A stretch of DNA of 64,000 nucleotides from Streptomyces sp. CB02261 (GCF_001905665.1 NZ_LIVX01000005.1:124001-188000), one strand, 5' to 3'; positions 16,378 through 24,930 are shown, counted from the stretch's first letter. The notes: generated by a model not told the origin, from the sequence alone. Program-made: numbers and translations.

Positions 16378-16884
16378 ATGTCCGAACTGATCGTCCTCGG
16401 TTACGACGACCGGGCCGTCGCGAACCGGGCCTTCGCCGCGGTCCAGGAGCTCGAGACCGGCGGCGTGGTCGAGCTGAAGGGCCTCGCGGTCGTCTCCGTG
16501 GACGCGGACGGCGAGACCCATGTGGACACCCCCGCCAGGAGGGAGGGCAAGGTCGCCCTCTCGGCCACAGCCGGCGCCCTGTGGGGCATGGTCCTCGGCA
16601 TGCTGATCCTGACCCCCGGCATCGGCGTCGTGGGCGCCGCCGTCGGAGGGATCATCGGCAAGCTGAACCAGATGGGCGTCGACAACGCGTTCCGCGACAA
16701 GGTCCGGACACTGCTCGAACCCGGGCACGCCGCTGTCGTGATCATGGCCTCGAAGGTCACCGAGGACGCGTTCGCCGCCGCCATGGAGCAGTTCGGCGGG
16801 ACCGTGCTCAAGACCTCGCTCCCGGAGCAGAGCGAACGGGAACTCGCCGCACAGCTGGCCGGCCCGGACGCGAGCGAGGACTGA
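16378..16884 (+). CDS. DUF1269 family membrane protein (copy 2)
   Basis: A 168-residue paralogue of the protein at 14008-14496, sharing SELIVLGYDD, LKGLAVVSVDADG-x-THVDT, the Gly-rich hydrophobic hairpin and VVIMASKVT. ACAGGAGGAG lies just upstream of the ATG. It closes the four-gene same-strand cluster and is followed by a strong bidirectional hairpin. The retention of two diverged copies around baeRF3 suggests they form a pair or heteromer; that is inference. Confidence 0.88.
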   Translation: MSELIVLGYDDRAVANRAFAAVQELETGGVVELKGLAVVSVDADGETHVDTPARREGKVALSATAGALWGMVLGMLILTPGIGVVGAAVGGIIGKLNQMGVDNAFRDKVRTLLEPGHAAVVIMASKVTEDAFAAAMEQFGGTVLKTSLPEQSERELAAQLAGPDASED

Positions 16885-16907
16885 CCCGGCCCCGGAGCGG
16901 AACACCG

Positions 16908-16946
16908 GGAGGACCGGCCGCCCCCGCGAGGGGCGGCCGGTCCTCC
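16908..16946. terminator. Bidirectional terminator, 17-bp perfect stem
   Basis: GGAGGACCGGCCGCCCC pairs perfectly with its complement across a 5-base loop (CGCGA), between the convergent DUF1269 copy 2 and arginine deiminase genes. Confidence 0.9.
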
Positions 16947-16952
16947 GCGACG

Positions 16953-18215
16953 TCAGAACTCGACCGCGTCCCGGATGAGGGGGCAGGTCATGCAGTGGCC
17001 GCCGCCGCGCCCCCGGCCGAGCTCGGCGCCGACGATGGTGATGACCTCGACGCCGGCCTTCCTCAGCAGCGTGTTGGTCTGGGTGTTGCGGTCGTACGTG
17101 AAGACGACGCCGGGTTCGAGGGCGACGGCGTTGTTGCCGCTGTCCCACTGCTGCCGCTCGGAGGCGTACTCGTCGCCGCCGGTCTCGATCACCCGGAGCT
17201 CCGGCAGGCCGAGGCCTTTGGCGACCACGTCGACGAAGGGAGTGCTGCCCTCGTCGGTGATGTCGACCCCGGGCGCCCCGTCGCCGGGGCGCAGCGAGAA
17301 GGTGTGGACCGCGTCCATGATCTTCGGGTAGAGCGTGACGATGTCACGGTCGGCGAAGGTGAAGACGGTGTCCAGGTGCATCGCGGAGCGCAGCCTCGGC
17401 ATGCCGGCGACGATGACGTGCTCGGCGGCGCCGTTGCGGAACAGGGAGGCCGCGACCTGGGTGATGGCCTGCCGCGAGGTGCGTTCGCTCATGCCCATGA
17501 GGACGACGCCGTTGCCGACGGGCATGATGTCGCCGCCCTCGAAGGTGGCCTGGCCCCAGTCCTCCTCCGGGTCCCCCCACCAGACGGTGGCGTCCCGGTA
17601 GTCGGGGTGGAACGAGTAGACCGCCTTCATGAGGAGGGTCTCGCCGTGCCGGGCGGGCCAGTACAGCGGGTTCAGGGTGACCCCGCCGTACAGCCAGCAG
17701 GTGGTGTCCCGGGTGTAGAGGGTGTTCGGCAGCGGCGGCATCAGGTACTCGCGCGCCCCGGTGGCCTCCCGGGCCAGCGAGACGTACCCGGAACGGAACG
17801 CGTCCGGCAGGTCGGCCGTCGACAGGCCGCCGATGAGGTACTCGGCCAGATCGCGCGGCGCGAGGGAGTCGAGGAAGGCGCGCGTGTCGTCGATGAGACC
17901 GAGGCCGACCTCGTTCGCGACGATCTTCCGGTCGAGGAGCCAGGCCCGCGCCTCGGGGATCGCCATGGTCTCGGTGAGCAGGTTGTGCAGCTCGACGACC
18001 TCGACGCCCCGCTGGGTCAGCTTGTTGACGAAGTCGGCGTGGTCGCGCTGCGCGTTCTCCACCCACATCACGTCGTCGAAGAGGAGGTCGTCCGAGTTGG
18101 TCGGGGTCAGGCGGCGGTGGGCGAGCCCGGGAGAGCAGACGAGGACCTTGCGGAGCCGTCCGACCTCGGAGTGCACGCCGAGCGCGGGCTCGGCGGAAGC
18201 GTCGTTGCCGGTCAT
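16953..18215 (-). CDS. arcA: Arginine deiminase
   Basis: A 420-residue enzyme that hydrolyses arginine to citrulline and ammonia in the cytoplasm. The catalytic Cys lies near the C-terminus in GGGHCMTCP; FEGGDIMP and MHLDTVFTF supply the acidic and His residues expected of the family. The ATG at 18215 is preferred to an in-frame upstream start that would add a low-complexity Pro/Ser segment. It lies 69 bases after the antiporter gene on the same strand. No catabolic ornithine carbamoyltransferase or carbamate kinase gene accompanies it here. Confidence 0.95.
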   Translation of the reverse strand: MTGNDASAEPALGVHSEVGRLRKVLVCSPGLAHRRLTPTNSDDLLFDDVMWVENAQRDHADFVNKLTQRGVEVVELHNLLTETMAIPEARAWLLDRKIVANEVGLGLIDDTRAFLDSLAPRDLAEYLIGGLSTADLPDAFRSGYVSLAREATGAREYLMPPLPNTLYTRDTTCWLYGGVTLNPLYWPARHGETLLMKAVYSFHPDYRDATVWWGDPEEDWGQATFEGGDIMPVGNGVVLMGMSERTSRQAITQVAASLFRNGAAEHVIVAGMPRLRSAMHLDTVFTFADRDIVTLYPKIMDAVHTFSLRPGDGAPGVDITDEGSTPFVDVVAKGLGLPELRVIETGGDEYASERQQWDSGNNAVALEPGVVFTYDRNTQTNTLLRKAGVEVITIVGAELGRGRGGGHCMTCPLIRDAVEF

Positions 18216-18284
18216 ACGGGGGCCTTTCCGGGTGGGGGAGCGGGGAGTGGGGGAGTGGGGAGGTGGGGACTTTCCGGACACGGC

Positions 18285-19745
18285 CTAGAGGCTGATCCAG
18301 CCGGCCGCGAGGGCCACGACCCCGAGGACGGCGCCGGCGACGGAGACGGCCAGGATCACGAGCTCCCGCCCGGAGAAGAGCCGTCTGCCCTGCTCACGCC
18401 TGGCCTTGACGAACAGGAAGGTCGCGGGCGCGTAGATGATGAAGGACACCAGGACGAACTTGAGCCCGGCCGCGTACAGCAGGAACGCCGTGTACACCGT
18501 GGCGAGGACGCCCACGACCAGCTCCCGACGGGTGCTGTCGCCCGCCACCTTCTCCCGCTCGGGTCTCAGGGCGATCTTCACCGCGAACCCGGCGGCCAGC
18601 AGGAACGGGATCAGGCTGAGCGCGCTCGTCAGATCGAGGGCGAAGTTGAAGGCGTCGTCGGAGAAGGCCGTCACGACCAGGACGACCTGGCTGAGGGACG
18701 TCGTCATGAGGAGGGCGGGGACGGGGACGTCGTCACCGCTGGAGCGCCCGAGGAAGCGCGGCATGTCCTCGTCCTTGGCCGCCACGAAGAGCACCTCCGC
18801 GGCCATGAGGGTCCAGGCGAGGTAGGCGCCGAGGACGGAGACGATGAGGCCGACGCTGACGAAGACCTGGCCCCAGGTGCCGACCGCGGCCTCCAGGACG
18901 CCCGCCATGGACGGCTGGCGCAGCTCCGCGATCTCGCCCATGGGCAGGATCCCGTACGACACGATGGTCACCGAGGCGAAGACGGCGAAGACGCTGAGGA
19001 AGCCCAGGACCGTCGCCCGTCCCACGTCCTCGCGGCGCTTGGCGTGCCGTGAGTACACGCTGGCGCCCTCGACGCCGAGGAAGACGAAGACGGTGGCGAG
19101 CATGGTGCCGCGGACCTGGTTGAACAGGGAGCCGGCGTAGTCGGCGCCGCCCCAGTTGTCGGCGAAGACGGACGGGTCGAAGTAGAACAGGGCCAGGATG
19201 ACGAAGACGACGATGGGCACGATCTTGGCCACGGTCACGATCCGGTTGATCGCCGCGGCCTCCTTCACCCCTCGCCGGATGAGCAGGAAGAACGCCCACA
19301 GTCCGGCCGAGGACAGGATGATGGAGAGGGCGGTGTCGCCGTCGCCCAGCGCCGGCGCGATCGCGCCGATCGTCGACATGATGAGCACCCAGTACGTCAC
19401 GTTGCCGACGCAGGCGCTCGCCCAGTAGCCGAAGGCCGAGAAGAAGCCCAGGTACTCGCCGAAACCGGCCTTCGCGTACGCGTAGACACCGGCGTCCAGG
19501 TCCGGCCGGCGCACGGCGAGCGTCTGGAACACGAACGCGAGCATCAGCATGCCGCAGCCGGCGACGGCCCAGGCGATCAGCGCGCCCGCGACACCGGTCT
19601 CCTGCGCGAACCTCCGCGGCAGCGAGAACACGCCGGCTCCCACCATGGACCCGACGACCATCGCGGTCAGCGTGACGAGCGTCAGCTTGGCCGTGGGCGG
19701 GGAGCCGGTGGTGACGTCGCCCTTACCGGTGTCGGCGTTCGGCAT
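18285..19745 (-). CDS. arcD: Basic amino acid antiporter (arginine/ornithine type, APC superfamily)
   Basis: A 486-residue membrane protein with about 12-13 hydrophobic segments. The first, TAMVVGSMVGAGVFSLPRRF, carries the APC GSMVGAG substrate-binding motif, and FVFLGVEGASVYSRHAKRR follows the pattern of ArcD-type exchangers. It should bring in arginine in exchange for ornithine or citrulline for the deiminase encoded next. The 383 bases upstream have an AT-rich patch (about 19770-19815) that probably holds its promoter. Confidence 0.9.
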   Translation of the reverse strand: MPNADTGKGDVTTGSPPTAKLTLVTLTAMVVGSMVGAGVFSLPRRFAQETGVAGALIAWAVAGCGMLMLAFVFQTLAVRRPDLDAGVYAYAKAGFGEYLGFFSAFGYWASACVGNVTYWVLIMSTIGAIAPALGDGDTALSIILSSAGLWAFFLLIRRGVKEAAAINRIVTVAKIVPIVVFVILALFYFDPSVFADNWGGADYAGSLFNQVRGTMLATVFVFLGVEGASVYSRHAKRREDVGRATVLGFLSVFAVFASVTIVSYGILPMGEIAELRQPSMAGVLEAAVGTWGQVFVSVGLIVSVLGAYLAWTLMAAEVLFVAAKDEDMPRFLGRSSGDDVPVPALLMTTSLSQVVLVVTAFSDDAFNFALDLTSALSLIPFLLAAGFAVKIALRPEREKVAGDSTRRELVVGVLATVYTAFLLYAAGLKFVLVSFIIYAPATFLFVKARREQGRRLFSGRELVILAVSVAGAVLGVVALAAGWISL

Positions 19746-20128
19746 GGTCTGCCTCTCCCTCTACTGAAAGCTCGATAAGAGTAATTTGTCGCAATAGTGG
19801 CCTATGTATCTCTCGGGGGTGTGGTTCCCGCGCGTCGCGTCGACGGAGAAGGGTCTGCGTCTCGCCGGGCGCCCGGCGATCTCGGCCGACACGTCCGAAA
19901 ACTGACGTTCCCTCACCTAAACCTCGCGCGCACCAAGATCGCCGTTTCGAGGTAATGCCCTCCGTCCGATGGGGCGGACCGTAGTCACCGGCCGTTACTG
20001 TTCCCCCGGATCTGGACGGATTGCCAGGGCTTCACTCCTGTTCCTCCCTTTCCTCCCCCTTCTCTTCTGTCGCCGGTCGGCGCCCCCGTGCGCCGGCCAC
20101 CACCCCCCTCCGAAGGAGAGCCCGCCCC
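19746..20128. promoter_or_regulatory. Divergent promoter region, arcD and encapsulin genes
   Basis: This 383-base gap holds no coding region I can support. The AT-rich segment around 19770-19815 includes TTTGTCGCAATA and lies about 30-70 bases before arcD, a likely promoter. The encapsulin side shows AAGGAGAG before its ATG at 20129. No convincing ARG box or FNR site is visible. Confidence 0.5.
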
Positions 20129-21541
20129 ATGACCGTCGACACCAGCCCGGACGCACAGCTGGACGCCCCGAAGCAGTCCAGCCTCAGCACCGCGGCCGCC
20201 CGGAACCTCGCCACCACGACCAAATCCGCCCCGCAGATGCAGGAGATCAGCTCCCGCTGGCTGCTGCGGATGCTCCCCTGGGTGGAGACCAAGGGCGGCG
20301 CCTACCGGGTCAACCGTCGGCTGAGCTACACGGTCGGGGACGGCCGCATCGAGTTCGTCCAGGACGGTGCCCGGGTGCGGGTGATCCCCCGCGAACTCGG
20401 CGAACTCGCCCTGCTGCGCGGCTTCGAGGACGAGGAGGTGCTGAACGAGCTCGCCAACCGGTGTGTGCAGCGCGACTTCGGCGCCGGCGAGGTACTGGTC
20501 GTACGCGGCGCGCCCGCCGAGCAGATCCATCTGATCGCCCACGGCCGGATCGGCCAGACCTCCCTCGGCAAGTACGGCGACGAGGTGGCCGTGGCCGTCC
20601 TCGCCGACGGTGACCGCTTCGGTGAGAACGCCCTGCTGGACGCCGACGCCCGCTGGGACTACACCGCCACCGCGGAGACCTCCGGCACGCTCCTCACCCT
20701 CTCCCGCGCCGAGTTCGCCGCCGTACTCTCCTCCGCGCCGGCGCTCCAGGCCCACATCCAGGAGTTCAGCTCACTCCCGCTCCAGCGGCAGAACCGCCAC
20801 GGCGAGGCGGAGATCGCCATGTCGGCCGGCCACACCGGCGAGGTCGAACTGCCCGGCGCCTTCGTCGACTACGAGCTCAATCCGCGCGAGTACGAACTCT
20901 CCGTGGCGCAGACCGTGCTGCGGGTCCACACGAGGGTCGCCGACCTCTACAACGGGCCGATGAACCAGACCGAGGAGCAGCTCAGGCTCACCGTCGAGGC
21001 GCTGCGCGAGCGCCAGGAGCACGAGCTCATCAACAACCGGGAGTTCGGTCTCCTCCACAACGCCGACTTCAAGCAGCGGATCCAGACCCACTCCGGCCCG
21101 CCCACCCCGGACGACCTCGACGAGCTGCTCTGCCGCCGGCGCGGCACCAAACTCTTCCTCGCCCACCCGAGGACCATCGCCGCGATCGGCCGCGAGTGGA
21201 ACGCCCACGGGCTCTACCCGGACACCGTCGAGCTCGACGGACAGCGGGTCCTGGGCTGGCGCGGGGTCCCGATCCTGCCCTGCAACAAGATCCCCATCAG
21301 CAAGGAGAACACCAGCTCCATCCTCGCGATGCGCCTCGGCGAGGACAACCAGGGCGTCATCGGCCTGCGCCAGACCGGACTGCCGGAGGAGTACGAACCG
21401 GGCCTCTCGGTGCGCTTCATGGGCATCAGCGAGCAGGCGATCATGTCGTACCTCGTCACCACGTACTACTCCGCCGCGATCCTCGTGCCCAACGCGCTCG
21501 GCGTCCTGGAGAACGTGCAGATCGCCCGCAGGCGCGACTAG
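20129..21541 (+). CDS. Family 2B encapsulin shell protein with cyclic-nucleotide-binding domain
   Basis: A 470-residue protein. Residues 1 to about 90 contain an N-terminal shell arm (SSRWLLRMLPWVETKGGAYRV). Residues about 95-212 form a CRP-type cNMP-binding domain (LRGFEDEEVLNELA, FGENALLDADARWDY). Residues about 245-470 form an HK97-like shell part (VDYELNPREYELS, GVPILPCNKIPIS, SSILAMRLGEDNQGVIG). Family 2B encapsulins assemble protein nanocompartments and in Streptomyces commonly accompany the 2-MIB synthase, which is their cargo. The synthase gene follows at 21735. The ATG at 20129 has AAGGAGAG upstream and gives a length typical of the family. Such genes are often misannotated as Crp/Fnr regulators. 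Confidence 0.93.
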   Translation: MTVDTSPDAQLDAPKQSSLSTAAARNLATTTKSAPQMQEISSRWLLRMLPWVETKGGAYRVNRRLSYTVGDGRIEFVQDGARVRVIPRELGELALLRGFEDEEVLNELANRCVQRDFGAGEVLVVRGAPAEQIHLIAHGRIGQTSLGKYGDEVAVAVLADGDRFGENALLDADARWDYTATAETSGTLLTLSRAEFAAVLSSAPALQAHIQEFSSLPLQRQNRHGEAEIAMSAGHTGEVELPGAFVDYELNPREYELSVAQTVLRVHTRVADLYNGPMNQTEEQLRLTVEALRERQEHELINNREFGLLHNADFKQRIQTHSGPPTPDDLDELLCRRRGTKLFLAHPRTIAAIGREWNAHGLYPDTVELDGQRVLGWRGVPILPCNKIPISKENTSSILAMRLGEDNQGVIGLRQTGLPEEYEPGLSVRFMGISEQAIMSYLVTTYYSAAILVPNALGVLENVQIARRRD

Positions 21542-21584
21542 GGGGAGTCCTGTCGATCAGGCCGGGCTCGCCAGGACACTCCCC
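21542..21584 (+). terminator. Hairpin directly after the encapsulin gene (possible attenuator)
   Basis: GGGGAG and CTCCCC arms plus inner TCCTG and CAGGA arms form an 11-bp stem with a 2-base bulge, starting at the stop codon. It lies inside the presumed encapsulin-cyclase operon, so it may partly stop transcription and set shell-to-cargo ratio. Confidence 0.5.
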
Positions 21585-21734
21585 GATCCTCATCCCGGAC
21601 GCCCGGCTCGCGGCGCCCGGCACCGGTGCTCGCGGGCCGCCCCCCGTCCGTCCGCCGCGGCCCGGGCCCTCCCTGACCGTGGCGGACGGCGCCCGGGAGA
21701 CCGGACAGTCCACCCCGTCACCAAGGAGTCACGG

Positions 21735-22988
21735 ATGCCCGAACCCGGGCTTTCCCCTCTGCAGTCGAGCCTGCCCACCGCCGCCGGCCACTTCGCGGCC
21801 CACGTCCTCGGGCTCGCCGCTCCGCCCGGCGAGCCCCTCGCGAGCGCCGAGGCCGCGGCGCCCGTCGCGGCCTCGGCGGCCGCGCCGCCCCACCCCGCGC
21901 CGGGGTGGATCCCGCCCGGCCCCACCGGGCTCGGCACGGCGGGCCTGTCCCTGGCCCGGCGCGCGGCGGTGTCCGCGCCGCCGGAGCCGTCGGCCCCGGC
22001 ACCGGTGGCGGGGCGCCCGATCCCGGGCCTCTACTTCCATCCCGTACCGGAACCGGACCCGGCACGGGTGGACGAGGTCAGCCGCCGGATCAAGGCCTGG
22101 GCCCTGGACGAGGTCCAGCTGTTCCCCGACGACTGGGAGGGCGAGTTCGACGGCTTCTCCGTCGGGCGCTACATGGTCGCCTGCCACCCGGACGCCCCCA
22201 CCGTCGAGCACCTGATGCTCGCCACCCGCCTGATGGTCGCCGAGAACGCCGTCGACGACTGTTACTGCGAGGACCACGGCGGCTCGCCCATCGGTCTCGG
22301 CGGGCGTCTCCTCCTCGCGCACACCGCCCTCGACCCGCTGCACACGACGAAGGAGTACCAGCCGGCGTGGGCCGAGTCGCTCCACGCGGACGCCCCGCGG
22401 CGCGCCTACCGCTCCGCCATGGAGTACTTCGTCGGCCAGGCCACCCCCTCCCAGGCCGACCGCTTCCGTCACGACATGGCCCGACTCCACCTCGGGTACC
22501 TCGCGGAGGCGGCCTGGTCCGAGACGGACCACGTCCCGGAGGTGTGGGAGTACCTGGCGATGCGCCAGTTCAACAACTTCCGCCCCTGCCCCACCATCAC
22601 GGACTCCGTCGGCGGCTACGAACTGCCCGCGGACCTGCATGCCCAGCCGGCCATGCAGCGCGTCCTCGCCCTCGCCGGGAACGCCACCACCATCGTGAAC
22701 GACCTGTACTCGTACACGAAGGAACTCGCCAGTCCCGGCAAGCACCTGAACCTGCCCGTGGTGATCGCCGAACGGGAAGGCCTCTCCGACAAGGAGGGGT
22801 ATCTGAAGGCCGTCGAGGTCCACAACGACCTCATGCGCGAGTTCGAAGCCGCGGCCGCCGAACTCGCCGCCGCATGTCCCGTCCCGAGCGTGGTGCGCTT
22901 CCTGCGGGGCGTGGCCGTGTGGGTCGACGGCAACCACTACTGGCACCAGACCAACACCTATCGCTACAGCCTGCCCGATTTCTGGTAA
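21735..22988 (+). CDS. 2-methylisoborneol synthase (terpene cyclase)
   Basis: A 417-residue class I terpene cyclase that converts 2-methylgeranyl diphosphate to 2-methylisoborneol. The metal-binding motif is DDCYCED (174-180) and the NSE/DTE motif is NDLYSYTKE (322-330). Residues 1 to about 95 are low-complexity Pro/Ala-rich with a conserved-looking patch GPTGLGTAGLSLA (62-74). In this family such an N-terminus directs packaging into the partner encapsulin. The ATG at 21735 lies 193 bases after the encapsulin gene, and the methyltransferase follows within 15 bases. Confidence 0.95.
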   Translation: MPEPGLSPLQSSLPTAAGHFAAHVLGLAAPPGEPLASAEAAAPVAASAAAPPHPAPGWIPPGPTGLGTAGLSLARRAAVSAPPEPSAPAPVAGRPIPGLYFHPVPEPDPARVDEVSRRIKAWALDEVQLFPDDWEGEFDGFSVGRYMVACHPDAPTVEHLMLATRLMVAENAVDDCYCEDHGGSPIGLGGRLLLAHTALDPLHTTKEYQPAWAESLHADAPRRAYRSAMEYFVGQATPSQADRFRHDMARLHLGYLAEAAWSETDHVPEVWEYLAMRQFNNFRPCPTITDSVGGYELPADLHAQPAMQRVLALAGNATTIVNDLYSYTKELASPGKHLNLPVVIAEREGLSDKEGYLKAVEVHNDLMREFEAAAAELAAACPVPSVVRFLRGVAVWVDGNHYWHQTNTYRYSLPDFW

Positions 22989-23003
22989 GAAATGGAATTA
23001 TCT

Positions 23004-23888
23004 GTGACCAGCACCGAGTTCACCACCGCCACCGGCACCTCCGCGTTCGTCCCCTCGCCGGCGACGCCCTACCAGGGCGACATCGCCCGCTACTGGAACG
23101 ACGAGGCCAGGCCCGTGAACCTGCGCCTGGGTGACGTCGACGGTCTTTACCACCACCACTACGGGATCGGCGACATCGACCACGCCGCCCTCGGGGACAC
23201 CGAGGACAGCGCGTACGAGAAGAAGCTGATCGCCGAGCTGCACCGGCTCGAGTCCGCGCAGGCCGAGGTGCTCCTGGACCACCTCGGCTCGATCGGGCGT
23301 GACGACACGCTCGTGGACGCCGGCTGCGGCCGTGGCGGTTCGATGGTCATGGCCCACCAGCGGTTCGGCTGCACGGTCGAGGGCGTCACCCTCTCCGCCA
23401 AGCAGGCCGAGTTCGGCAACCGGCGCGCCAAGGAACTCGGCATCGACGACCATGTGCGCGCCCGCGTCTGCAACATGCTCGACATGCCCTTCGAGACCGG
23501 GCAGGCCGCGGGCTCGTGGAACAACGAGTCGAGCATGTACGTCGACCTCCACGACCTCTTCGCCGAGCACTCCCGCGTCCTCGCGGTCGGCGGCCGTTAC
23601 GTGACCATCACCGGGTGCTGGAACCCGCGGTACGGCCAGCCGTCGAAGTGGGTGTCCCAGATCAACGCGCACTTCGAGTGCAACATCCACTCCCGCCGCG
23701 AGTACCTGCGCGCGATGGCCGACAACCGTCTCGTCCCGCAGGCCGTCATCGACCTCACGCCCGACACCCTGCCGTACTGGGAGCTGCGTGCCACCTCGTC
23801 CCTCGTCACCGGCATCGAGGAGGCGTTCATCAACTCCTACAAGGACGGCTCCTTCCAGTACGTCCTGATCGCGGCCGACCGGGTCTGA
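23004..23888 (+). CDS. Geranyl diphosphate 2-C-methyltransferase
   Basis: A 294-residue SAM-dependent methyltransferase that methylates geranyl diphosphate at C2 to feed the adjacent cyclase. Motif I is VDAGCGRGG; PVNLRLGDVDGLYHHHYGIG and SWNNESSMYVDLHDLF are typical of the family. I chose the GTG at 23004, with GGAA 6 bases upstream and an N-terminus of about the same length as known homologues. An ATG at 22992 would add ELS and put a TTA codon at position 3. The gene ends in a strong hairpin. Confidence 0.95.
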   Translation: MTSTEFTTATGTSAFVPSPATPYQGDIARYWNDEARPVNLRLGDVDGLYHHHYGIGDIDHAALGDTEDSAYEKKLIAELHRLESAQAEVLLDHLGSIGRDDTLVDAGCGRGGSMVMAHQRFGCTVEGVTLSAKQAEFGNRRAKELGIDDHVRARVCNMLDMPFETGQAAGSWNNESSMYVDLHDLFAEHSRVLAVGGRYVTITGCWNPRYGQPSKWVSQINAHFECNIHSRREYLRAMADNRLVPQAVIDLTPDTLPYWELRATSSLVTGIEEAFINSYKDGSFQYVLIAADRV

Positions 23889-23896
23889 CCGCGCGC

Positions 23897-23928
23897 GGGC
23901 CGGGTCCGTCAGCCGACGGACCCGGCCC
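23897..23928. terminator. Bidirectional terminator, 14-bp perfect stem
   Basis: GGGCCGGGTCCGTC pairs perfectly with its complement over a 4-base AGCC loop and is followed by TTTCG. It lies between the methyltransferase and the convergent sugar kinase, and its left arm includes the kinase stop codon region. Confidence 0.9.
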
Positions 23929-24868
23929 TTTCGTCCGTCCTGGCGGCGCCGGATCCCGCACGGTCCGTCAGCTCGGCGACCTCCGCGAGGAGTCCGGCGC
24001 GGTCGATGGCGTCGGTGGCGGTCGCCGGGACGGTGCAGGCGTAGGCGCCCGCCACCGCGCCGTAGAGAGCGCACCGGTCGACGTCCTCGCCCGTCAGCCG
24101 GCCGAAGAGGAACCCGGAGGCGAAGGCGTCGCCCGCTCCGTTGGTGTCGACGACCGGCGCGCGGGGCGTGACGGCCGGGACGTGGACGAGTCCGCCGGCC
24201 GTCAGGACGTACGCGCCCTCGGCTCCCGCGGTGGCGACCACGACCTCGGCCCGGCCCCGCTCCAGGATCCGGCGCATGGTGCGCTCCGGCTCGGCCAGGG
24301 CGGTCGTCGAGACGAAGACGACGTCCGCGCCGTAGGCGAAGGGCTCGTGATAGGGGTTCTCGCCGTCCCAGTTGTGCAGGTCCGTGGAGATGCCGAGGCC
24401 CGCCTCGCGCAGGTGCGGGAGGGCGTGGGCACACGGGTACGTGATCGAGACGTGGGCGTGGCGGCTCGCCGAGGCGAGGGAGCGGACCAGCTCCCCGGGC
24501 AGCCGGTCGGACTCCCGGGACCGGCTGTCGTCGTAGAGCGAGAGCCGGCGGCCGTCGGGGCCGACGAGGTTGACCGCCCGCTTCGTACCGCCGGGCAGCG
24601 GGACCTCGGTGAACTCGATGTCCCGGTCGCGGTGGAAGGCGCGGACGAGGTCGCCGGCGGAGTCGTCGCCGATCATGTCGAGGTGATGGGTCCGCAGGCC
24701 GAGAGCGCTCAGGCCCAGGGCCACGAAATCGCCCGTCTGCCCGGCGCGGGTCTCGATGCCCGGCCGGATCATGTAGCTGTCCGCGTACGGCAGGGGGAGC
24801 TCGGGCACGTACACGATCGTGTCGACGCCCGCCCCTCCGAGAACGAGGACGTCGTACCGGCCGGTCAT
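23909..24868 (-). CDS. PfkB/ribokinase-family carbohydrate kinase
   Basis: A 319-residue cytoplasmic kinase. The N-terminal VLGGAGVDTIVYV and the C-terminal anion-hole motif NGAGDAFASGFL with its catalytic Asp define the PfkB family. It phosphorylates a sugar or nucleoside that I cannot specify. It stands alone but is divergent from an S1 protease gene, and a MalR-like set of GCAAG/CTTGC half-sites lies 63-90 bases upstream of its ATG, suggesting LacI-family control by carbohydrate supply. Confidence 0.9.
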   Translation of the reverse strand: MTGRYDVLVLGGAGVDTIVYVPELPLPYADSYMIRPGIETRAGQTGDFVALGLSALGLRTHHLDMIGDDSAGDLVRAFHRDRDIEFTEVPLPGGTKRAVNLVGPDGRRLSLYDDSRSRESDRLPGELVRSLASASRHAHVSITYPCAHALPHLREAGLGISTDLHNWDGENPYHEPFAYGADVVFVSTTALAEPERTMRRILERGRAEVVVATAGAEGAYVLTAGGLVHVPAVTPRAPVVDTNGAGDAFASGFLFGRLTGEDVDRCALYGAVAGAYACTVPATATDAIDRAGLLAEVAELTDRAGSGAARTDERAGSVG

Positions 24869-24930
24869 CGTGGCTCCTCTCGCGGGCCCGCCTGCTCGCT
24901 CGGGGAGTCAAGCAGCCGGCACCGATCCCG

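Noticed and set aside
16581..19052. 823-codon + strand frame across arcA and arcD
   Set aside because: It is antisense to two well-defined genes and crosses the strong terminator at 16908-16946; it is a GC-driven shadow.
19770..19815. FNR- or ArgR-type site before arcD
   Set aside because: TTTGTCGCAA has only short symmetry and does not match TTGAT-N4-ATCAA or an ARG box well enough to call.
20095..21541. Annotation of the 20129 gene as a Crp/Fnr transcription factor
   Set aside because: No helix-turn-helix follows the cNMP-binding domain; shell-protein segments flank it, and a 2-MIB cyclase gene follows.
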